Counted from the first letter of the stretch, positions 8,404 through 17,927 are shown. The stretch is 64,000 nt of DNA from an uncultured Curtobacterium sp. (GCA_913778205.1 CAJYUW010000020.1:28996-92995); one strand, 5' to 3'. Translations and numbers: made by a program. The notes: a model not told the origin generated them from the letters alone.

Positions 8404-9887
8404 CACTCGAACCGCTCTTGGTGGATCTGGTGCTCCGGGACCCCGGCGAGCCGGGCCTCCTCGACGACCAGGTCGGACCAGGCCTTCGGACCGCACACGT
8501 ACAGGTCCGATTCGAGCAGTCGCGGGAACACGGACCGGAGTGTGACGCCGCGCCGGACGTCGTCCTCGGTCATCCAGCTCTGCCGGGAGTGCGCCCGCCG
8601 CCCGACCATGGCGTAGAGCGCGCTGCCGGTGCGGTTCGCCAGGTCGGCGGTCTCGTTCCAGAGGTACTGCTGGTCGGCGTCGGTCCCGCGCAGCAGCACG
8701 GTGGCCTCGCCCGGGCGGAGGTCGGTGTCCTCGAGGAGCGCGCGGACCGGGGTGATCCCGATGCCCGACGCGACGAGCGCCAGGTACGGCGCGGTCCGGG
8801 CACGGCTGGTGAACAGGCCGTACGGACCCTCGAGCGACACGGCGGCACCCGGGCGGATGCGGCCGAGCCGGGCCGAGCCGGCGCCGAGGTCGCGGACGGT
8901 GATCCGGGCGTGACCGGTGCCGGGGACCGCCGAGAACGACACCGGGTGCGCATGCCACCAGGTCCGTGCCGTCCAGAAGCGCCACACGCCGTACTGGCCG
9001 CCCTGCACGCCGAGGCGGTCGAGTGCGCGCCCGGCGAGGTGGATCGACACGACGCCGGGGGCGATCGGCTCGACGGCGGTCACGCGGATGCGGTGCCGGA
9101 GCGTCACCACGAGCGGCAGGACGAACCGGTACAGGACGATGAGGCCGAGCGCCAGGGCGTAGAGCGCGATCCAGTAGACCCGCTGCCAGGACCCGTTCGA
9201 CAGCACACCGCCGACGCTGAGCATGTGCGGCAGCGCGACGAGCACCGCGGCGTAGCTGAGCAGGTGGATGACGTGCCAGGCCTCGTACGGCAGCCGGCGA
9301 CGGACCGCGACGAGCGACGAGACCACCACGGCGACGAACAGGCCGAGCGCGAGGTATGCGAGCGGCATGTCCGGGGTGGAGAAGAGCGCGATGGTCTCGG
9401 CGACGGGGCTCGTCGCCGACTCGGCGGAGTAGCCGAGCGTGAGCAGGGCCCCGTGCGCGAGCAAGAGGTACAGCACGGGCTTGCCGAGCGACCGGTGCAC
9501 CGCGATCGCGTTGTCCTGACCGAACACCCGGTCGATGAGCGGCACGCGCGCAGCGAGCACGAGCATCACGAGGGTGAGGTCGGTGCCGATGAGCCCGGCG
9601 ATGATGCCGGCGTCGGTGATGACGCTGCCGACCCCGGTGATGGTCCGGGACGCCGGCGTGACCAGCCACAGGACGACGGCGAACGCGGCCGAGGTCCAGG
9701 CGAGCACGCCGAGCAGGTCGGCCATCGCGGCCCGGGCCGAGCGGGCGCGGCGGCGACGCCGGGCGGCGGCGGCGAGCGGCTCGGACGGGGCGGGTCGGAG
9801 CGCGGGTCGGAGCGCGGGTCGGCCCGCCGCGGAGCGAGCCGCGGGGCGGGTCGGGGGGTGGGTGGCGGGGCCGGCGGTGTCGATCAT
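8403..9887 (-). CDS. Ferric reductase-like transmembrane flavin oxidoreductase
   Basis: 494 aa from MIDTAGPATHPP; an upstream ATG at 9923 exists, but GAGAGGAA lies just before the chosen start. Residues about 55-280 contain six hydrophobic segments with His residues (RSLGKPVLYLLLAHGAL; AWHVIHLLSYAA) of a ferric-reductase-like haem domain. The C-terminal part is a ferredoxin-reductase module: HPVSFS FAD contact, GIGITPVRALLED for NAD(P)H, and a terminal CGPKAW. It probably moves electrons from cytoplasmic NAD(P)H across the membrane to the flavinylated partner encoded next. First gene of the operon with the FMN_bind and apbE genes. Confidence 0.85.
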   Translation of the reverse strand: MIDTAGPATHPPTRPAARSAAGRPALRPALRPAPSEPLAAAARRRRRARSARAAMADLLGVLAWTSAAFAVVLWLVTPASRTITGVGSVITDAGIIAGLIGTDLTLVMLVLAARVPLIDRVFGQDNAIAVHRSLGKPVLYLLLAHGALLTLGYSAESATSPVAETIALFSTPDMPLAYLALGLFVAVVVSSLVAVRRRLPYEAWHVIHLLSYAAVLVALPHMLSVGGVLSNGSWQRVYWIALYALALGLIVLYRFVLPLVVTLRHRIRVTAVEPIAPGVVSIHLAGRALDRLGVQGGQYGVWRFWTARTWWHAHPVSFSAVPGTGHARITVRDLGAGSARLGRIRPGAAVSLEGPYGLFTSRARTAPYLALVASGIGITPVRALLEDTDLRPGEATVLLRGTDADQQYLWNETADLANRTGSALYAMVGRRAHSRQSWMTEDDVRRGVTLRSVFPRLLESDLYVCGPKAWSDLVVEEARLAGVPEHQIHQERFE

Positions 9888-10000
9888 CGTCGTGTTCCTC
9901 TCCAGCAGCTGATCGGGTGGCACCCAGCATCTGCATCGGAACCATGAGTGAACCCGGAACGGGCCAGGTGCTTCGTTCGAGATCTCGAGTGATGGCCCGG
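9888..10000. terminator. Palindromic spacer between kinase and oxidoreductase genes
   Basis: Between two minus-strand genes. It holds a short inverted repeat (GGGCCA near 9961 with TGGCCC near 9993) enclosing the palindrome TTCGAGATCTCGAG. It could act as a weak terminator for the histidine kinase gene or as a regulator site for the oxidoreductase operon. Confidence 0.35.
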
Positions 10001-11359
10001 TCAGCGTCGCGGCAGCCGAACGGTCGCCACTGCGCCCCCGTCGACGCCGTTCACGAGCGTCGCCGATCCGCCCGCCCGTTCCGCGGTGCCCCGGACCAGG
10101 GCGAGCCCGAGCCCGCTCCCGCCGAGCGTCGTGCGGGACTCGTCCGCCCGGGTGAACCGGTCGAACGCCTGCGGCAGGAACGCCTCGGGCACGCCGGGAC
10201 CGTCGTCGACCACCGACAGCTCGAGCGTGCCGTCTCCGTCCTGTCGGAGGGCGGCCCGGACGACCCCGCCGGCGCTGCCCGCGGCGATCGCGTTCGCCAC
10301 CAGGTTGTCGACCACACGCGCGAACGCCGCCGGTCCGACGCCGTAGCGGGCGTCGGGGGCGTCCACGTCGACCGTGAAGTCGATGTCACGAGGCCCCAGC
10401 GAGTCGATCGCCCGCGCTCGGTCGATGGACGCCATCAGCTCGGACACGAGGTCGGACGCGGGGGTCGAGGGCGTCGGCCCGTCCTCGTCGAGGCGGCTCA
10501 GCTCGAGCATCGTGTTCGCGAGCGCGACCAGTCGCGCGGCGTCGGACTCGGCTGCGCTCAGTTCGCGTTCGAGGGCGGTCGCGTCGCCGGAGGACCGGTG
10601 CGCGAGCTCCAGGCGTGCGGTGAGCGCGGCGAGCGGCGTGCGGAGCTCGTGGCTCGCGTCCGAGACCATGCGGCGCTCTCGCTCGGCGTTCTCGCGCTGC
10701 CGGTCGAGGAACGCGTTCAACGTCCGGGCGAGGCCGGCGAGCTCGTCGGCGGTCCGGCCGACCGGCAGGTGGCCGTCGGACGAACCGGCGCTGATGGCCT
10801 CGGCCGTCCGGCGCATCCGTCCGACGGGTCGGAGCGCCAGGGTGGAGAGCAGCCAGGCGGTCCCGCCGAACGCGACGAGGGCGAGGAGGGTGCCGACGAC
10901 GAGCGACCGGTCGACCCGTTCGAGCGTCTCGTGCCCCGCCCGCCCGTCCTGCGCCGCCCACACGACGTACGAGCCCTCGTCGTTCTCGACCGGGATCCCG
11001 ACGACGGTGTTCCGGTGGCCGTGGACGTCGAGCCGGAGGGTCGTCTCGTGCTCCACGGTCCGGGGCAGTGCGTCGCGCAGGCCGTCGGGCAGCCGGTCGA
11101 GCACCCAGTCCCCGGACGACGACCGGATGCCGATGAGCAGTCCCTCGGTCGGCCGGTCCGGCGTCTCACCCGGGTTCGCCCGGAGGTCCATGACGAAGGG
11201 CGTCGCGTCGCTCATCGCCAGGGAGCGGTCGGTCTCGAGCGATGCGCGGTCGATCTGCACGTGCAGGGCGACGGCGCTCGCGACGAGCACGACCGCGCCG
11301 ACGAGCACGCTGCCGAGCGTGATCCGCGCCCGGATGGACAGGCGCCGCAGCAGCCTCAC
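10001..11359 (-). CDS. Two-component sensor histidine kinase
   Basis: 452 aa. Two membrane helices (about residues 10-35 and 150-175) flank an extracytoplasmic sensor of about 115 residues. They are followed by a HAMP-like segment (LRPVGRMRRTAEAIS), a dimerisation/phosphoacceptor helix with ASHELRTPL, and a HATPase domain (N box DNLVANAIAAG, DDGPGVPEAF, GGSGLGLALV). Start is a GTG whose first bases overlap the response regulator stop (GTGA), typical of coupled kinase-regulator pairs. Its position just upstream of the flavin electron-transfer operon on the same strand hints, but does not prove, that it controls those genes. The signal is unknown. Confidence 0.9.
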   Translation of the reverse strand: MRLLRRLSIRARITLGSVLVGAVVLVASAVALHVQIDRASLETDRSLAMSDATPFVMDLRANPGETPDRPTEGLLIGIRSSSGDWVLDRLPDGLRDALPRTVEHETTLRLDVHGHRNTVVGIPVENDEGSYVVWAAQDGRAGHETLERVDRSLVVGTLLALVAFGGTAWLLSTLALRPVGRMRRTAEAISAGSSDGHLPVGRTADELAGLARTLNAFLDRQRENAERERRMVSDASHELRTPLAALTARLELAHRSSGDATALERELSAAESDAARLVALANTMLELSRLDEDGPTPSTPASDLVSELMASIDRARAIDSLGPRDIDFTVDVDAPDARYGVGPAAFARVVDNLVANAIAAGSAGGVVRAALRQDGDGTLELSVVDDGPGVPEAFLPQAFDRFTRADESRTTLGGSGLGLALVRGTAERAGGSATLVNGVDGGAVATVRLPRR

Positions 11360-12036
11360 GGGGCCACGACGTCGAGCGCGTACCCGACGCCCCGCACGGT
11401 CCGGATCGCCACGTCGGCGTCCGCGGCCTGCAGCTTCTTCCGCACGTAGCTGACGTACTGGTCGACGATCGTCGGGTCGAAGTGCTCCGCGCTCCCCCAC
11501 ACCTCGTCGAGGACCTCGCTGCGCGACCGGGTCTGGCCGACGCCCTGCACGAGGAAGCGGAGCAGCGAGAACTCCTTCACGCTCAGCGGCAGGTCGCGAC
11601 CACGGACCGTCGCACGCACGGCCACGGTGTCGAGCCGGACCGCCCCCGCCTCGACCACGGTCGGGGTGCCGGCGGCTCGGCGGCGGAGGTGCGCACGGAT
11701 GCGGGCGTTGAGCTCCGCGATCGCGAACGGCTTGGTGAGGTAGTCGTCCGCTCCGGAGTCGAGGCCGAACACCCGGTCGTCGACGGCGTCCCGGGCGGTG
11801 ACGAGCACGACCGGGAAGTCCTGGCCCATCTCGCGTAGGCGCCGGCACACCTCGAACCCGGTCATCTCGGGCAGCATCACGTCGATCGCGGCCGCGTCGA
11901 ACGCGCCGGACCGCGCGGCGACGAGCGCGGCGACACCGTCGGTGACGAGCGTGACCGCGTGACCCTCGTCACGCAGCCCCCGCTCGACGAGCGCACCCAT
12001 CTCCGGGTCGTCCTCGACCACCAGGATCTCCGCCAT
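11356..12036 (-). CDS. OmpR-family response regulator
   Basis: 226 aa. Receiver domain residues 1-120 with acidic pocket VVEDDPE near residue 7, phosphoacceptor Asp in AIDVMLPEM near residue 50, and the conserved Lys in LTKPFAIAEL near residue 100. The C-terminal winged helix (about 130-226) includes SVKEFSLLRFL and ends in VRGVGYALD, the classic OmpR/PhoB wing. It is the partner of the overlapping histidine kinase gene. Its target genes are unknown; the adjacent redox operon is one candidate. Confidence 0.92.
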   Translation of the reverse strand: MAEILVVEDDPEMGALVERGLRDEGHAVTLVTDGVAALVAARSGAFDAAAIDVMLPEMTGFEVCRRLREMGQDFPVVLVTARDAVDDRVFGLDSGADDYLTKPFAIAELNARIRAHLRRRAAGTPTVVEAGAVRLDTVAVRATVRGRDLPLSVKEFSLLRFLVQGVGQTRSRSEVLDEVWGSAEHFDPTIVDQYVSYVRKKLQAADADVAIRTVRGVGYALDVVAP

Positions 12037-12102
12037 GCACCGTCCCTTCTACGGCCATCGTGCCGCATGCGACGACGGTCGCGCTGGACGCGTGGTGCGG
12101 AC

Positions 12103-12163
12103 GCGACCGCCTGGAGGCCCGGTGCCGGCCCGTCGGACGGGCACTGGGCCTCCAGGCGGTCGC
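12103..12163 (-). terminator. Strong hairpin between two convergent-side genes
   Basis: Perfect inverted repeat of about 18 bp (12103-12120 with 12146-12163; arm GACCGCCTGGAGGCCC) with a GC-rich loop. It lies upstream of the response regulator and downstream of nothing on the plus strand, so it may end a transcript entering from either side. The GGAGGC core is shared with the dispersed terminator-like repeat. Confidence 0.5.
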
Positions 12164-12177
12164 CGTCACGGCGCCGG

Positions 12178-12915
12178 TCAGGCGACCCCGGTGGTCCCGA
12201 GGAGCGAGCCGATGGCGAAGGTGGCGGCCAGCGCGATCGCGCCGCCGACGACGACGCGCACCGTGGCGCGCGGGACGGAGCCGCCACCGATCTTCGCGCT
12301 CGTCGCCCCGGTCAGGGCGAGCGCGATGAGCACGACGACGAACGTGACGGGGATGCGGGCGCCGTCCGGCGGCAGGAGGATCGCCAGGAGCGGCAGGAGC
12401 GCGCCGACCGAGAACGACGCCGCGGAGGCGAAGGCCGCGTGCCACGGGCTGACGACCTCGTCCTCGTCGATCCCGAGCTCGGTGGACAGGTGCGCCGCGA
12501 GGGCGTCCCGGTCGGTGAGCTCGCTGGCGACCTGCTCGGCCGTGGACCGCTGCAGGCCGCGCGCCTCCCAGAGCCGGGTCAGTTCCTCGAGCTCGGTCTC
12601 CGGGTCCTCGGCGAGCTCCCTGCGCTCCTTCTCGATGAGCGCCTTCTGGCTGTCGCTCTGGCTGCTCACCGAGACGTACTCGCCGAGCGCCATCGACACC
12701 GCGCCACCGACGAGCGCCGCGACACCGGCGGTCGCGATCGCGGGCACGGACGTGGATGCGCCGGCGACGCCGACCACGATCGACGCCGTCGAGACGATGC
12801 CGTCGTTGGCGCCGAGCACGGCGGCCCGCAACCAGTTGAGCTTGGACGACAGGCCGCCGCCGTGCGGCTCGCCGTCGTGGTGGTCGATGTCGGGTTCGGT
12901 GTCGCGGTCGGTCAC
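12178..12915 (-). CDS. VIT1/CCC1-family transporter
   Basis: 245 aa from a GTG (VTDRDTEPDIDHHDGE). The N-terminal stretch is rich in His and Asp. It then shows the family signature LRAAVLGANDGIVSTASIVVG, five hydrophobic segments in all, and between TM2 and TM3 a long acidic cytoplasmic helix pair (about 85-160; KERRELAEDPETELEEL) that in plant VIT1 binds Fe/Mn. Expected role is efflux of iron or manganese. A larger frame continues upstream, but that part is antisense to the neighbouring genes. No operon partner. Confidence 0.85.
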   Translation of the reverse strand: MTDRDTEPDIDHHDGEPHGGGLSSKLNWLRAAVLGANDGIVSTASIVVGVAGASTSVPAIATAGVAALVGGAVSMALGEYVSVSSQSDSQKALIEKERRELAEDPETELEELTRLWEARGLQRSTAEQVASELTDRDALAAHLSTELGIDEDEVVSPWHAAFASAASFSVGALLPLLAILLPPDGARIPVTFVVVLIALALTGATSAKIGGGSVPRATVRVVVGGAIALAATFAIGSLLGTTGVA

Positions 12916-13072
12916 ACGGGCCAGACAACCACGCGGTCGGCGGCCCGTTCGTGTGCGTTTTCGAACGATCGGGCGTGTGCGTCGATCGGCCTGCTCCCGT
13001 GCGTGATCCGGATGGAAGCGGTTGTGTGGGGGACGTGCGCCGGGTCGTCCGGCGCTGAGAGAAAGGTCCTCG

Positions 13073-13537
13073 ATGAACTGGCAGTTCGGCGGCATCCCCC
13101 TGCACCCACTGTTCGTCCACCTCACCTCGGTCGCCGTCCCGGTCGCCGCGCTCACCGCGATCGCGGTCGCCGCGTGGCCCGCCGCCAGGCGCTGGCTGGC
13201 GGTCGGCGCCCCGGTCATCGGCCTGGTCGCGCTCGTGTCGGTGCCGCTCGCGACCCAGTCGGGCGAGTGGCTGGAGCACCACGAGAAGGAGACGGCACTG
13301 CTCGAGAAGCACACCGAGCTCGCCGACGGCATGCTGCCGTGGTCGATCGCCGTGTTCGCGCTCCTGGCGCTCTGGTGGGGGTGGCAGCGCTTCGCCGTCG
13401 AGCGGGTGGACAACCGCGGGCTGGTCCGCGCGGTCGGCATCGTGGGACCGTTCCTCCTGATCGCGGCCGGCATCGGCTCGATCATCGAGGTCGTGGCGAT
13501 CGGACACGCAGGGGCCGTGTCCGTCTGGAAGGGATAG
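13073..13537 (+). CDS. DUF2231 membrane protein
   Basis: 154 aa with four hydrophobic segments. The N-terminus FGGIPLHPLFVHLTSVAVPVA carries the conserved HP...H pattern of DUF2231, proteins of unknown activity often linked to haem or redox functions. A second conserved His cluster (EWLEHHEKE) lies in the loop after TM2. An RBS (GAGAAAGG) precedes the ATG at 13073, which I prefer to the frame opening at 13022. It is followed after 6-15 nt by katG, so the two are probably one transcript, suggesting a peroxide-related role. Confidence 0.8.
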   Translation: MNWQFGGIPLHPLFVHLTSVAVPVAALTAIAVAAWPAARRWLAVGAPVIGLVALVSVPLATQSGEWLEHHEKETALLEKHTELADGMLPWSIAVFALLALWWGWQRFAVERVDNRGLVRAVGIVGPFLLIAAGIGSIIEVVAIGHAGAVSVWKG

Positions 13538-13552
13538 TAGGAGATGGGATCG

Positions 13553-15844
13553 ATGGAGCACGACGAGACGAACACCTGCAGCTACCACATGGGGGGTGCG
13601 CTCCCGGCCGGGGGCGACCACGTCGGCGGGGCCTTCGGGCAGTCGCCGACCCTGGAGCACTGGTACCCGCAGCGGCTCCGGGTCGACGCCCTGCACCGCA
13701 ACAACGTGGACGCCGATCCGCTCGGCGCCGACTTCGACTACGCGGCGGCGTTCGCGACGATCGACCTCGAGCAGCTCAAGCAGGACATCAAGACGCTGCT
13801 CACCACGAGCGTCGACTGGTGGCCGGCCGACTACGGCAACTACGGCCCGCAGATGATCCGCATGGCGTGGCACGCCGCCGGCACCTACCGGATCGCCGAC
13901 GGCCGCGGTGGTGCGGGGACCGCGATGCAGCGGTTCGCGCCGATCGGCAGCTGGTGGGACAACGGCAACACCGACAAGTCGCGTCGCCTGCTCCAGCCGA
14001 TCAAGCACAAGTACGGCAACGCCCTGAGCTGGGCCGACCTCATGGTCCTCACCGGCAACTGCTCGCTCGAGCTGATGGGCCTGCCGACCTACGGGTTCGC
14101 TGGCGGACGGCTCGACGCGTGGGAGCCGGACGACGGCACGTGGTGGGGCCCGGAGGTGTGGAACCCGCACGACGTCCACAGCATGGACGAGATGGTGTCC
14201 CGCGACGAGCGCTGGCACGGGCAGAACGGCGACGAGGACTACGACCTGCAGAGCCCGCTCGCTGCGTCGCACCAGGCCCTGATCTACGTCAACCCGGAGG
14301 GACCGTACGCGAACGGCGACCCGATGGGCTCCGCACGCGACATCCGGATCACGTTCACCCGGATGGCGATGAACGACGAGGAGACCGTCGCCCTCATCGC
14401 CGGTGGCCACGCCTTCGGCAAGAGCCACGGCCAGGTCGCCGCGACCGAGATCGGCCCGTCGCCCGAGCTCGCCCCGATCGAGCAGATGGGCCTCGGCTGG
14501 CACAACCCGGTCGGGACCGGCAACGCGGAGTACACCTCGACGAACGGGATCGAGGGCAGCTGGACGCAGGACCCCACCCGCTGGGACAACAGCTACCTGG
14601 AGAACCTGTTCGGGCACGAGTGGGAGCAGACGAAGAGCCCCGCCGGTGCGCTGCAGTGGACGCCGAAGGACCCGGACGCCCCGCGCACGCCGGACGCGCA
14701 CGTGCCCGGCAAGGACCACGCCCTGATGATGATGACCTCGGACATCGCGCTCAAGGTGGACCCGGAGTACCGGAAGGTCTGCGAGAAGTTCCTCGCCGAC
14801 TTCGACACGTTCACGCTCGCGTTCTCGAAGGCCTGGTACAAGCTCACGCACCGCGACATGGGTCCGAAGTACCGCTACCTCGGCCCGGAGGCGACCGTGC
14901 AGGACGACCTGCTCTGGCAGGACCCCCTCCCCGACGCCGAGGGAGCCCCGATCGGCGACGCCGACGTCGAGGCGCTCAAGACGGCGGTCCGTGGCGCCGG
15001 CATCAGCGCGTCCGACCTCGTGTTCACGGCGTACTCGGCCGCGTCGACCTACCGTGACAGCGACAAGCGCGGCGGCGCGAACGGCGGCCGGATCGCCCTG
15101 TCCCCGCAGAAGGACTGGGCGGTCAACGGGCGCACGGTGCCGGTGGTCGAGGCGCTGCGGCGCATCCAGGAGCAGCACCCGTCGGTGTCGCTCGCCGACC
15201 TCGTCGTCCTCGCCGGGTGCGTCGGGGTCGAGGACGCCGCACGTGCCGCGGGGGTCGAGGTCACGGTGCCGTTCACGCCGGGCCGGGTGGACACCACGCA
15301 GGAGCTCACCGACATCGAGATGTTCGAGTGGCTCCGGCCGATCGCGGACGGCTTCCGGAACTTCCGCTCGGAGCGGTTCGAGCAGTTCGCCCCGGGCGTC
15401 GCGCTCGAGCAGGTGTTCCTCGACCGCGCGAACCTGATGACGCTGACCGCGCCCGAGTGGACCGTCCTGACCGGTGGCCTCCGGGTCCTCGGCACGAACT
15501 GGGACGGCTCGGACGTCGGCGTGCTGACCGGGCGCGTCGGGACGCTCACGACCGACTGGTTCGTGAACCTGACCGACACCGACCTGGTGTGGACGAAGAC
15601 CGACGACACCGAGACGGTCTTCGCCGGCACGGTGCAGGCGACCGGCGAGCAGCGCTGGACGGCGTCCCGGCACGACCTCGTGTTCGGGTCGAACGCCCAG
15701 CTGCGGTCCATCGTCGACGTCTACGCCGGGAGCGACGGCCAGGAGCGGTTCGTGCGCGACTTCGTCGCCGCGTGGGACAAGCTCATGATGCTCGACCGGT
15801 ACGACGTCAAGGGAGCGAAGCGGTACGGCCCGATGGCCGCCTGA
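13553..15844 (+). CDS. katG: Catalase-peroxidase KatG
   Basis: 763 aa; haem enzyme that decomposes H2O2 and has broad peroxidase activity. From the ATG at 13553 the distal pocket is R103, W106, H107 ([11 protein letters not shown]) and the proximal haem ligand is H286 ([10 protein letters not shown]). YVNPEGP supplies the Tyr and RMAMND the Met of the Met-Tyr-Trp cofactor. The degenerate second peroxidase-like domain is complete. A second ATG at 13544 abuts the AGGAG ribosome binding site with no spacer, so 13553 (9-nt spacing) is the better start. It is cotranscribed with DUF2231 by position and ends in a hairpin. Confidence 0.97.
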   Translation: MEHDETNTCSYHMGGALPAGGDHVGGAFGQSPTLEHWYPQRLRVDALHRNNVDADPLGADFDYAAAFATIDLEQLKQDIKTLLTTSVDWWPADYGNYGPQMIRMAWHAAGTYRIADGRGGAGTAMQRFAPIGSWWDNGNTDKSRRLLQPIKHKYGNALSWADLMVLTGNCSLELMGLPTYGFAGGRLDAWEPDDGTWWGPEVWNPHDVHSMDEMVSRDERWHGQNGDEDYDLQSPLAASHQALIYVNPEGPYANGDPMGSARDIRITFTRMAMNDEETVALIAGGHAFGKSHGQVAATEIGPSPELAPIEQMGLGWHNPVGTGNAEYTSTNGIEGSWTQDPTRWDNSYLENLFGHEWEQTKSPAGALQWTPKDPDAPRTPDAHVPGKDHALMMMTSDIALKVDPEYRKVCEKFLADFDTFTLAFSKAWYKLTHRDMGPKYRYLGPEATVQDDLLWQDPLPDAEGAPIGDADVEALKTAVRGAGISASDLVFTAYSAASTYRDSDKRGGANGGRIALSPQKDWAVNGRTVPVVEALRRIQEQHPSVSLADLVVLAGCVGVEDAARAAGVEVTVPFTPGRVDTTQELTDIEMFEWLRPIADGFRNFRSERFEQFAPGVALEQVFLDRANLMTLTAPEWTVLTGGLRVLGTNWDGSDVGVLTGRVGTLTTDWFVNLTDTDLVWTKTDDTETVFAGTVQATGEQRWTASRHDLVFGSNAQLRSIVDVYAGSDGQERFVRDFVAAWDKLMMLDRYDVKGAKRYGPMAA

Positions 15845-15859
15845 CACCCTTCCGGACGC

Positions 15860-15897
15860 GGCGCCCGCTCTGTCACCATGGTGGCGGAGCGGGCGCC
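15860..15897 (+). terminator. Hairpin after katG
   Basis: An 11-bp inverted repeat (GGCGCCCGCTC at 15860-15870 with GAGCGGGCGCC at 15887-15897). The loop contains a second 10-bp palindrome, CACCATGGTG. It lies just after the katG stop. Confidence 0.65.
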
Positions 15898-15926
15898 GTC
15901 GTCCGCGCGGTTCGAAGGAGACCACC

Positions 15927-16346
15927 ATGACCGTCCACCTCAACCCCTACCTGGGGTTCCGCGACTCGGCCCGTCAGGCGCTCGAGTTCTACCACTCGGT
16001 GTTCGGCGGGGACCTCCGGATCGGCACCTTCCGCGAGATGGGCGCCGACGTGGGTCCGGACGACGCCGACAAGGTGATGCACGGCCAGCTCGACATCGGG
16101 AACGGCCTCGTCCTGATGGCCTCGGACGCCCCTGCGGACCACCCGCTCGACGTCGGCAGCAGCATCTCGGTGTCCCTGAGCGGCGACGACGTCGAGGCAC
16201 TGTCCCGCTGGTGGCACGCCCTGTCCGAGGGCGCGACGATCATCGAGCCGTTCACGCAGGCGCCGTGGGGCGACACCTTCGGCATGCTGACCGACCGATT
16301 CGGCACGACCTGGCTGGTCAACGCGACCACCACCCAGCTCGGCTGA
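15927..16346 (+). CDS. VOC-superfamily (PhnB/UbiG-like) protein
   Basis: 139 aa, preceded by GAAGGAG. It has the two beta-alpha-beta-beta-beta modules of the vicinal oxygen chelate fold, with PYLGFRDSARQALEFYHSVFGG at the start and FGMLTDRFGTTWLVN at the end, typical of the PhnB group. These soluble proteins act as small-molecule binding or resistance factors; the substrate is unknown. It may be read from its own promoter between the katG hairpin and its start. It is followed by a perfect palindrome. Confidence 0.85.
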   Translation: MTVHLNPYLGFRDSARQALEFYHSVFGGDLRIGTFREMGADVGPDDADKVMHGQLDIGNGLVLMASDAPADHPLDVGSSISVSLSGDDVEALSRWWHALSEGATIIEPFTQAPWGDTFGMLTDRFGTTWLVNATTTQLG

Positions 16347-16358
16347 CGCGGTACCCAC

Positions 16359-16402
16359 CGGACGGGAGGCCCGTGGCGGCGCCGCCACGGGCCTCCCGTC
16401 CG
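16359..16402 (+). terminator. Perfect 44-bp palindrome of the GACGGGAGGC family
   Basis: Arms 16359-16380 and 16381-16402 are exact reverse complements (arm CGGACGGGAGGCCCGTGG plus GCGGC, no loop). It sits 13 nt after the VOC gene stop. It has the same arm core as the hairpins at 3809, 46085 and 60740. Confidence 0.75.
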
Positions 16403-16470
16403 ATGGTGGGCACGCGCAAGGCGTTCCGTCCGTCCCGCGGTGGGGCGCGACGCGACCGCCGTGCGGTCCG

Positions 16471-16476
16471 TAGGCT
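16471..16476 (+). promoter_or_regulatory. Leaderless -10 element (TAGGCT)
   Basis: TAGGCT lies exactly 7 nt before the ATG at 16484, with no Shine-Dalgarno sequence between. Confidence 0.65.
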
Positions 16477-16483
16477 CGGGAGC

Positions 16484-17527
16484 ATGTCCTACACCGCGGC
16501 GGACGACCGCTACGACTCCATGCCCTACCGCCGGACCGGTCGGTCCGGCCTCGACCTGCCCCTGCTCTCGCTCGGGTACTGGCACAACTTCGGCGACGAC
16601 AAGCCGTTCGAGACCCAGCGCGCGATCAGCCGTCGGGCGTTCGACCTCGGCATCACGCACCACGACCTCGCGAACAACTACGGACCGCCCTACGGTTCCG
16701 CCGAGGTGAACTTCGGTCGGCTCATGCGCGAGGACTTCCGGCCGTACCGCGACGAGATGGTCGTCTCGACCAAGGCCGGCTGGGACATGTGGCCGGGGCC
16801 GTACGGGCAGGGCGGCGGCTCGCGCAAGTACGTGCTCGCCTCGCTCGACCAGTCCCTGCAGCGCATGGGCCTCGACTACGTCGACGTGTTCTACTCCCAC
16901 CGACTCGACGCGTCCACCCCGCTCGAGGAGACGATGGGCGCGCTGCACACGGCCGTGCAGCAGGGCAAGGCGCTCTACGTGGGCATCTCGTCGTACGACG
17001 CCGAGCGGTCCCGCCAGGCAGCGGAGATCCTGGCCGACCTCGGGACCCCGCTGCTCATCCACCAGCCGTCGTACTCGATGCTGAACCGCTGGATCGAGGA
17101 CGAGGGGCTCCTCGACGCGGCAGGCGACCTCGGCTTCGGCGTCATCGGGTTCACCGCGCTCGCGCAGGGACTGCTGACCGGGCGCTACCTGGACGGGGTC
17201 CCCGAGGACTCGCGGGCCGCGGCGGGCAAGTCGCTCGACGCCGGGTCGCTCACCCCGGACGTCGTCGACCACCTGCGGGCGCTGAACGACATCGCGTCGG
17301 AACGCGGCCAGAGCCTGGCGCAGCTCGCGCTCGCGTGGGCACTGCGCGACGAGCGGGTCACCTCGCTGGTGATCGGTGCCTCGCGGGTCGAGCAGCTCGA
17401 GCAGAACGTCGCGGCGCTCGGCAACCTGACGTTCACGGACGACGAGCTGCGGCGCATCGACGAGCACTCGGTCGGTGTCCTCGACGTCGACCTCTGGTCG
17501 GGTGCGCGGTCGGGTCAGGTGAGCTGA
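16484..17527 (+). CDS. Aldo/keto reductase, YghZ-like
   Basis: 347 aa, a TIM-barrel NADPH-dependent oxidoreductase. The catalytic tetrad is visible: Asp and Tyr in HHDLANNYGPPYG, Lys in VVSTKAGWDM, His in FYSHRLD. The insertion WDMWPGPYGQGG and the GSAE context match the YghZ group (L-glyceraldehyde-3-phosphate reductase-like, AKR14). It therefore probably reduces small aldehydes such as methylglyoxal or glyceraldehyde-3-phosphate. The start is fixed by the TAGGCT element; a longer upstream frame running from the VOC gene is spurious. Monocistronic. Confidence 0.9.
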   Translation: MSYTAADDRYDSMPYRRTGRSGLDLPLLSLGYWHNFGDDKPFETQRAISRRAFDLGITHHDLANNYGPPYGSAEVNFGRLMREDFRPYRDEMVVSTKAGWDMWPGPYGQGGGSRKYVLASLDQSLQRMGLDYVDVFYSHRLDASTPLEETMGALHTAVQQGKALYVGISSYDAERSRQAAEILADLGTPLLIHQPSYSMLNRWIEDEGLLDAAGDLGFGVIGFTALAQGLLTGRYLDGVPEDSRAAAGKSLDAGSLTPDVVDHLRALNDIASERGQSLAQLALAWALRDERVTSLVIGASRVEQLEQNVAALGNLTFTDDELRRIDEHSVGVLDVDLWSGARSGQVS

Positions 17528-17561
17528 GCACGCCCGCGCCGGGCGGGTGCCGGGCGGGGGG

Positions 17562-17921
17562 CTACTCGACGTCGACGAGCGCGACGAACCGGGAGCCGAT
17601 GCCCGGCACCTCGCCGCGGACGGCGCCCGCGAGCGGTGCGGGTGCGTCCGCGGGGTCGTGGTGCTCGCAGACCAGGAGATCCCACTCGGGCCACCACTTC
17701 TTCGGCCGGGCGTCCTCGGCGAACCCGCACACCGCGCACTCCAGGTGCACCCACACGCGCCGTGCGCCGGTGCGGTTGGCCCGCGACTGGACGAGCCACG
17801 CGGGCGGGTCCTGCTCGAGGGCGGTCAGGTCGGCCTCCGACACGTGGGCCGGGATGCCGTGGCGGGTCGCCATCTCGAGCGGGATGTCGAGCCGGACGGC
17901 GGCTGCACGGCGGGAGAGCAT
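17562..17921 (-). CDS. Hypothetical protein with CxxC and WW/HH cluster
   Basis: 119 aa. The N-terminus MLSRRAAAVRLDIPLEMATRHG suggests a helix followed by AHVSEADLTALEQDPP. The second half has ECAVCGFAEDARPKKWW and LLVCEHHD, Cys and His residues that could form a zinc site. The combination resembles small actinobacterial proteins of unknown function. The start is fixed by a leaderless TAGGCT 6 nt upstream. It is convergent with the aldo/keto reductase gene. Confidence 0.7.
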   Translation of the reverse strand: MLSRRAAAVRLDIPLEMATRHGIPAHVSEADLTALEQDPPAWLVQSRANRTGARRVWVHLECAVCGFAEDARPKKWWPEWDLLVCEHHDPADAPAPLAGAVRGEVPGIGSRFVALVDVE

Positions 17922-17927
17922 CGTCCC

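Noticed and set aside
12178..13575. 465-aa fusion of a membrane protein to the VIT/CCC1 domain
   Set aside because: The upstream part is antisense to DUF2231; the GTG at 12915 gives a normal-length VIT protein.
11969..15943. Minus-strand frame of more than 1300 codons
   Set aside because: Runs antisense through katG and two other well-supported genes; no domain content except where it coincides with none of them.
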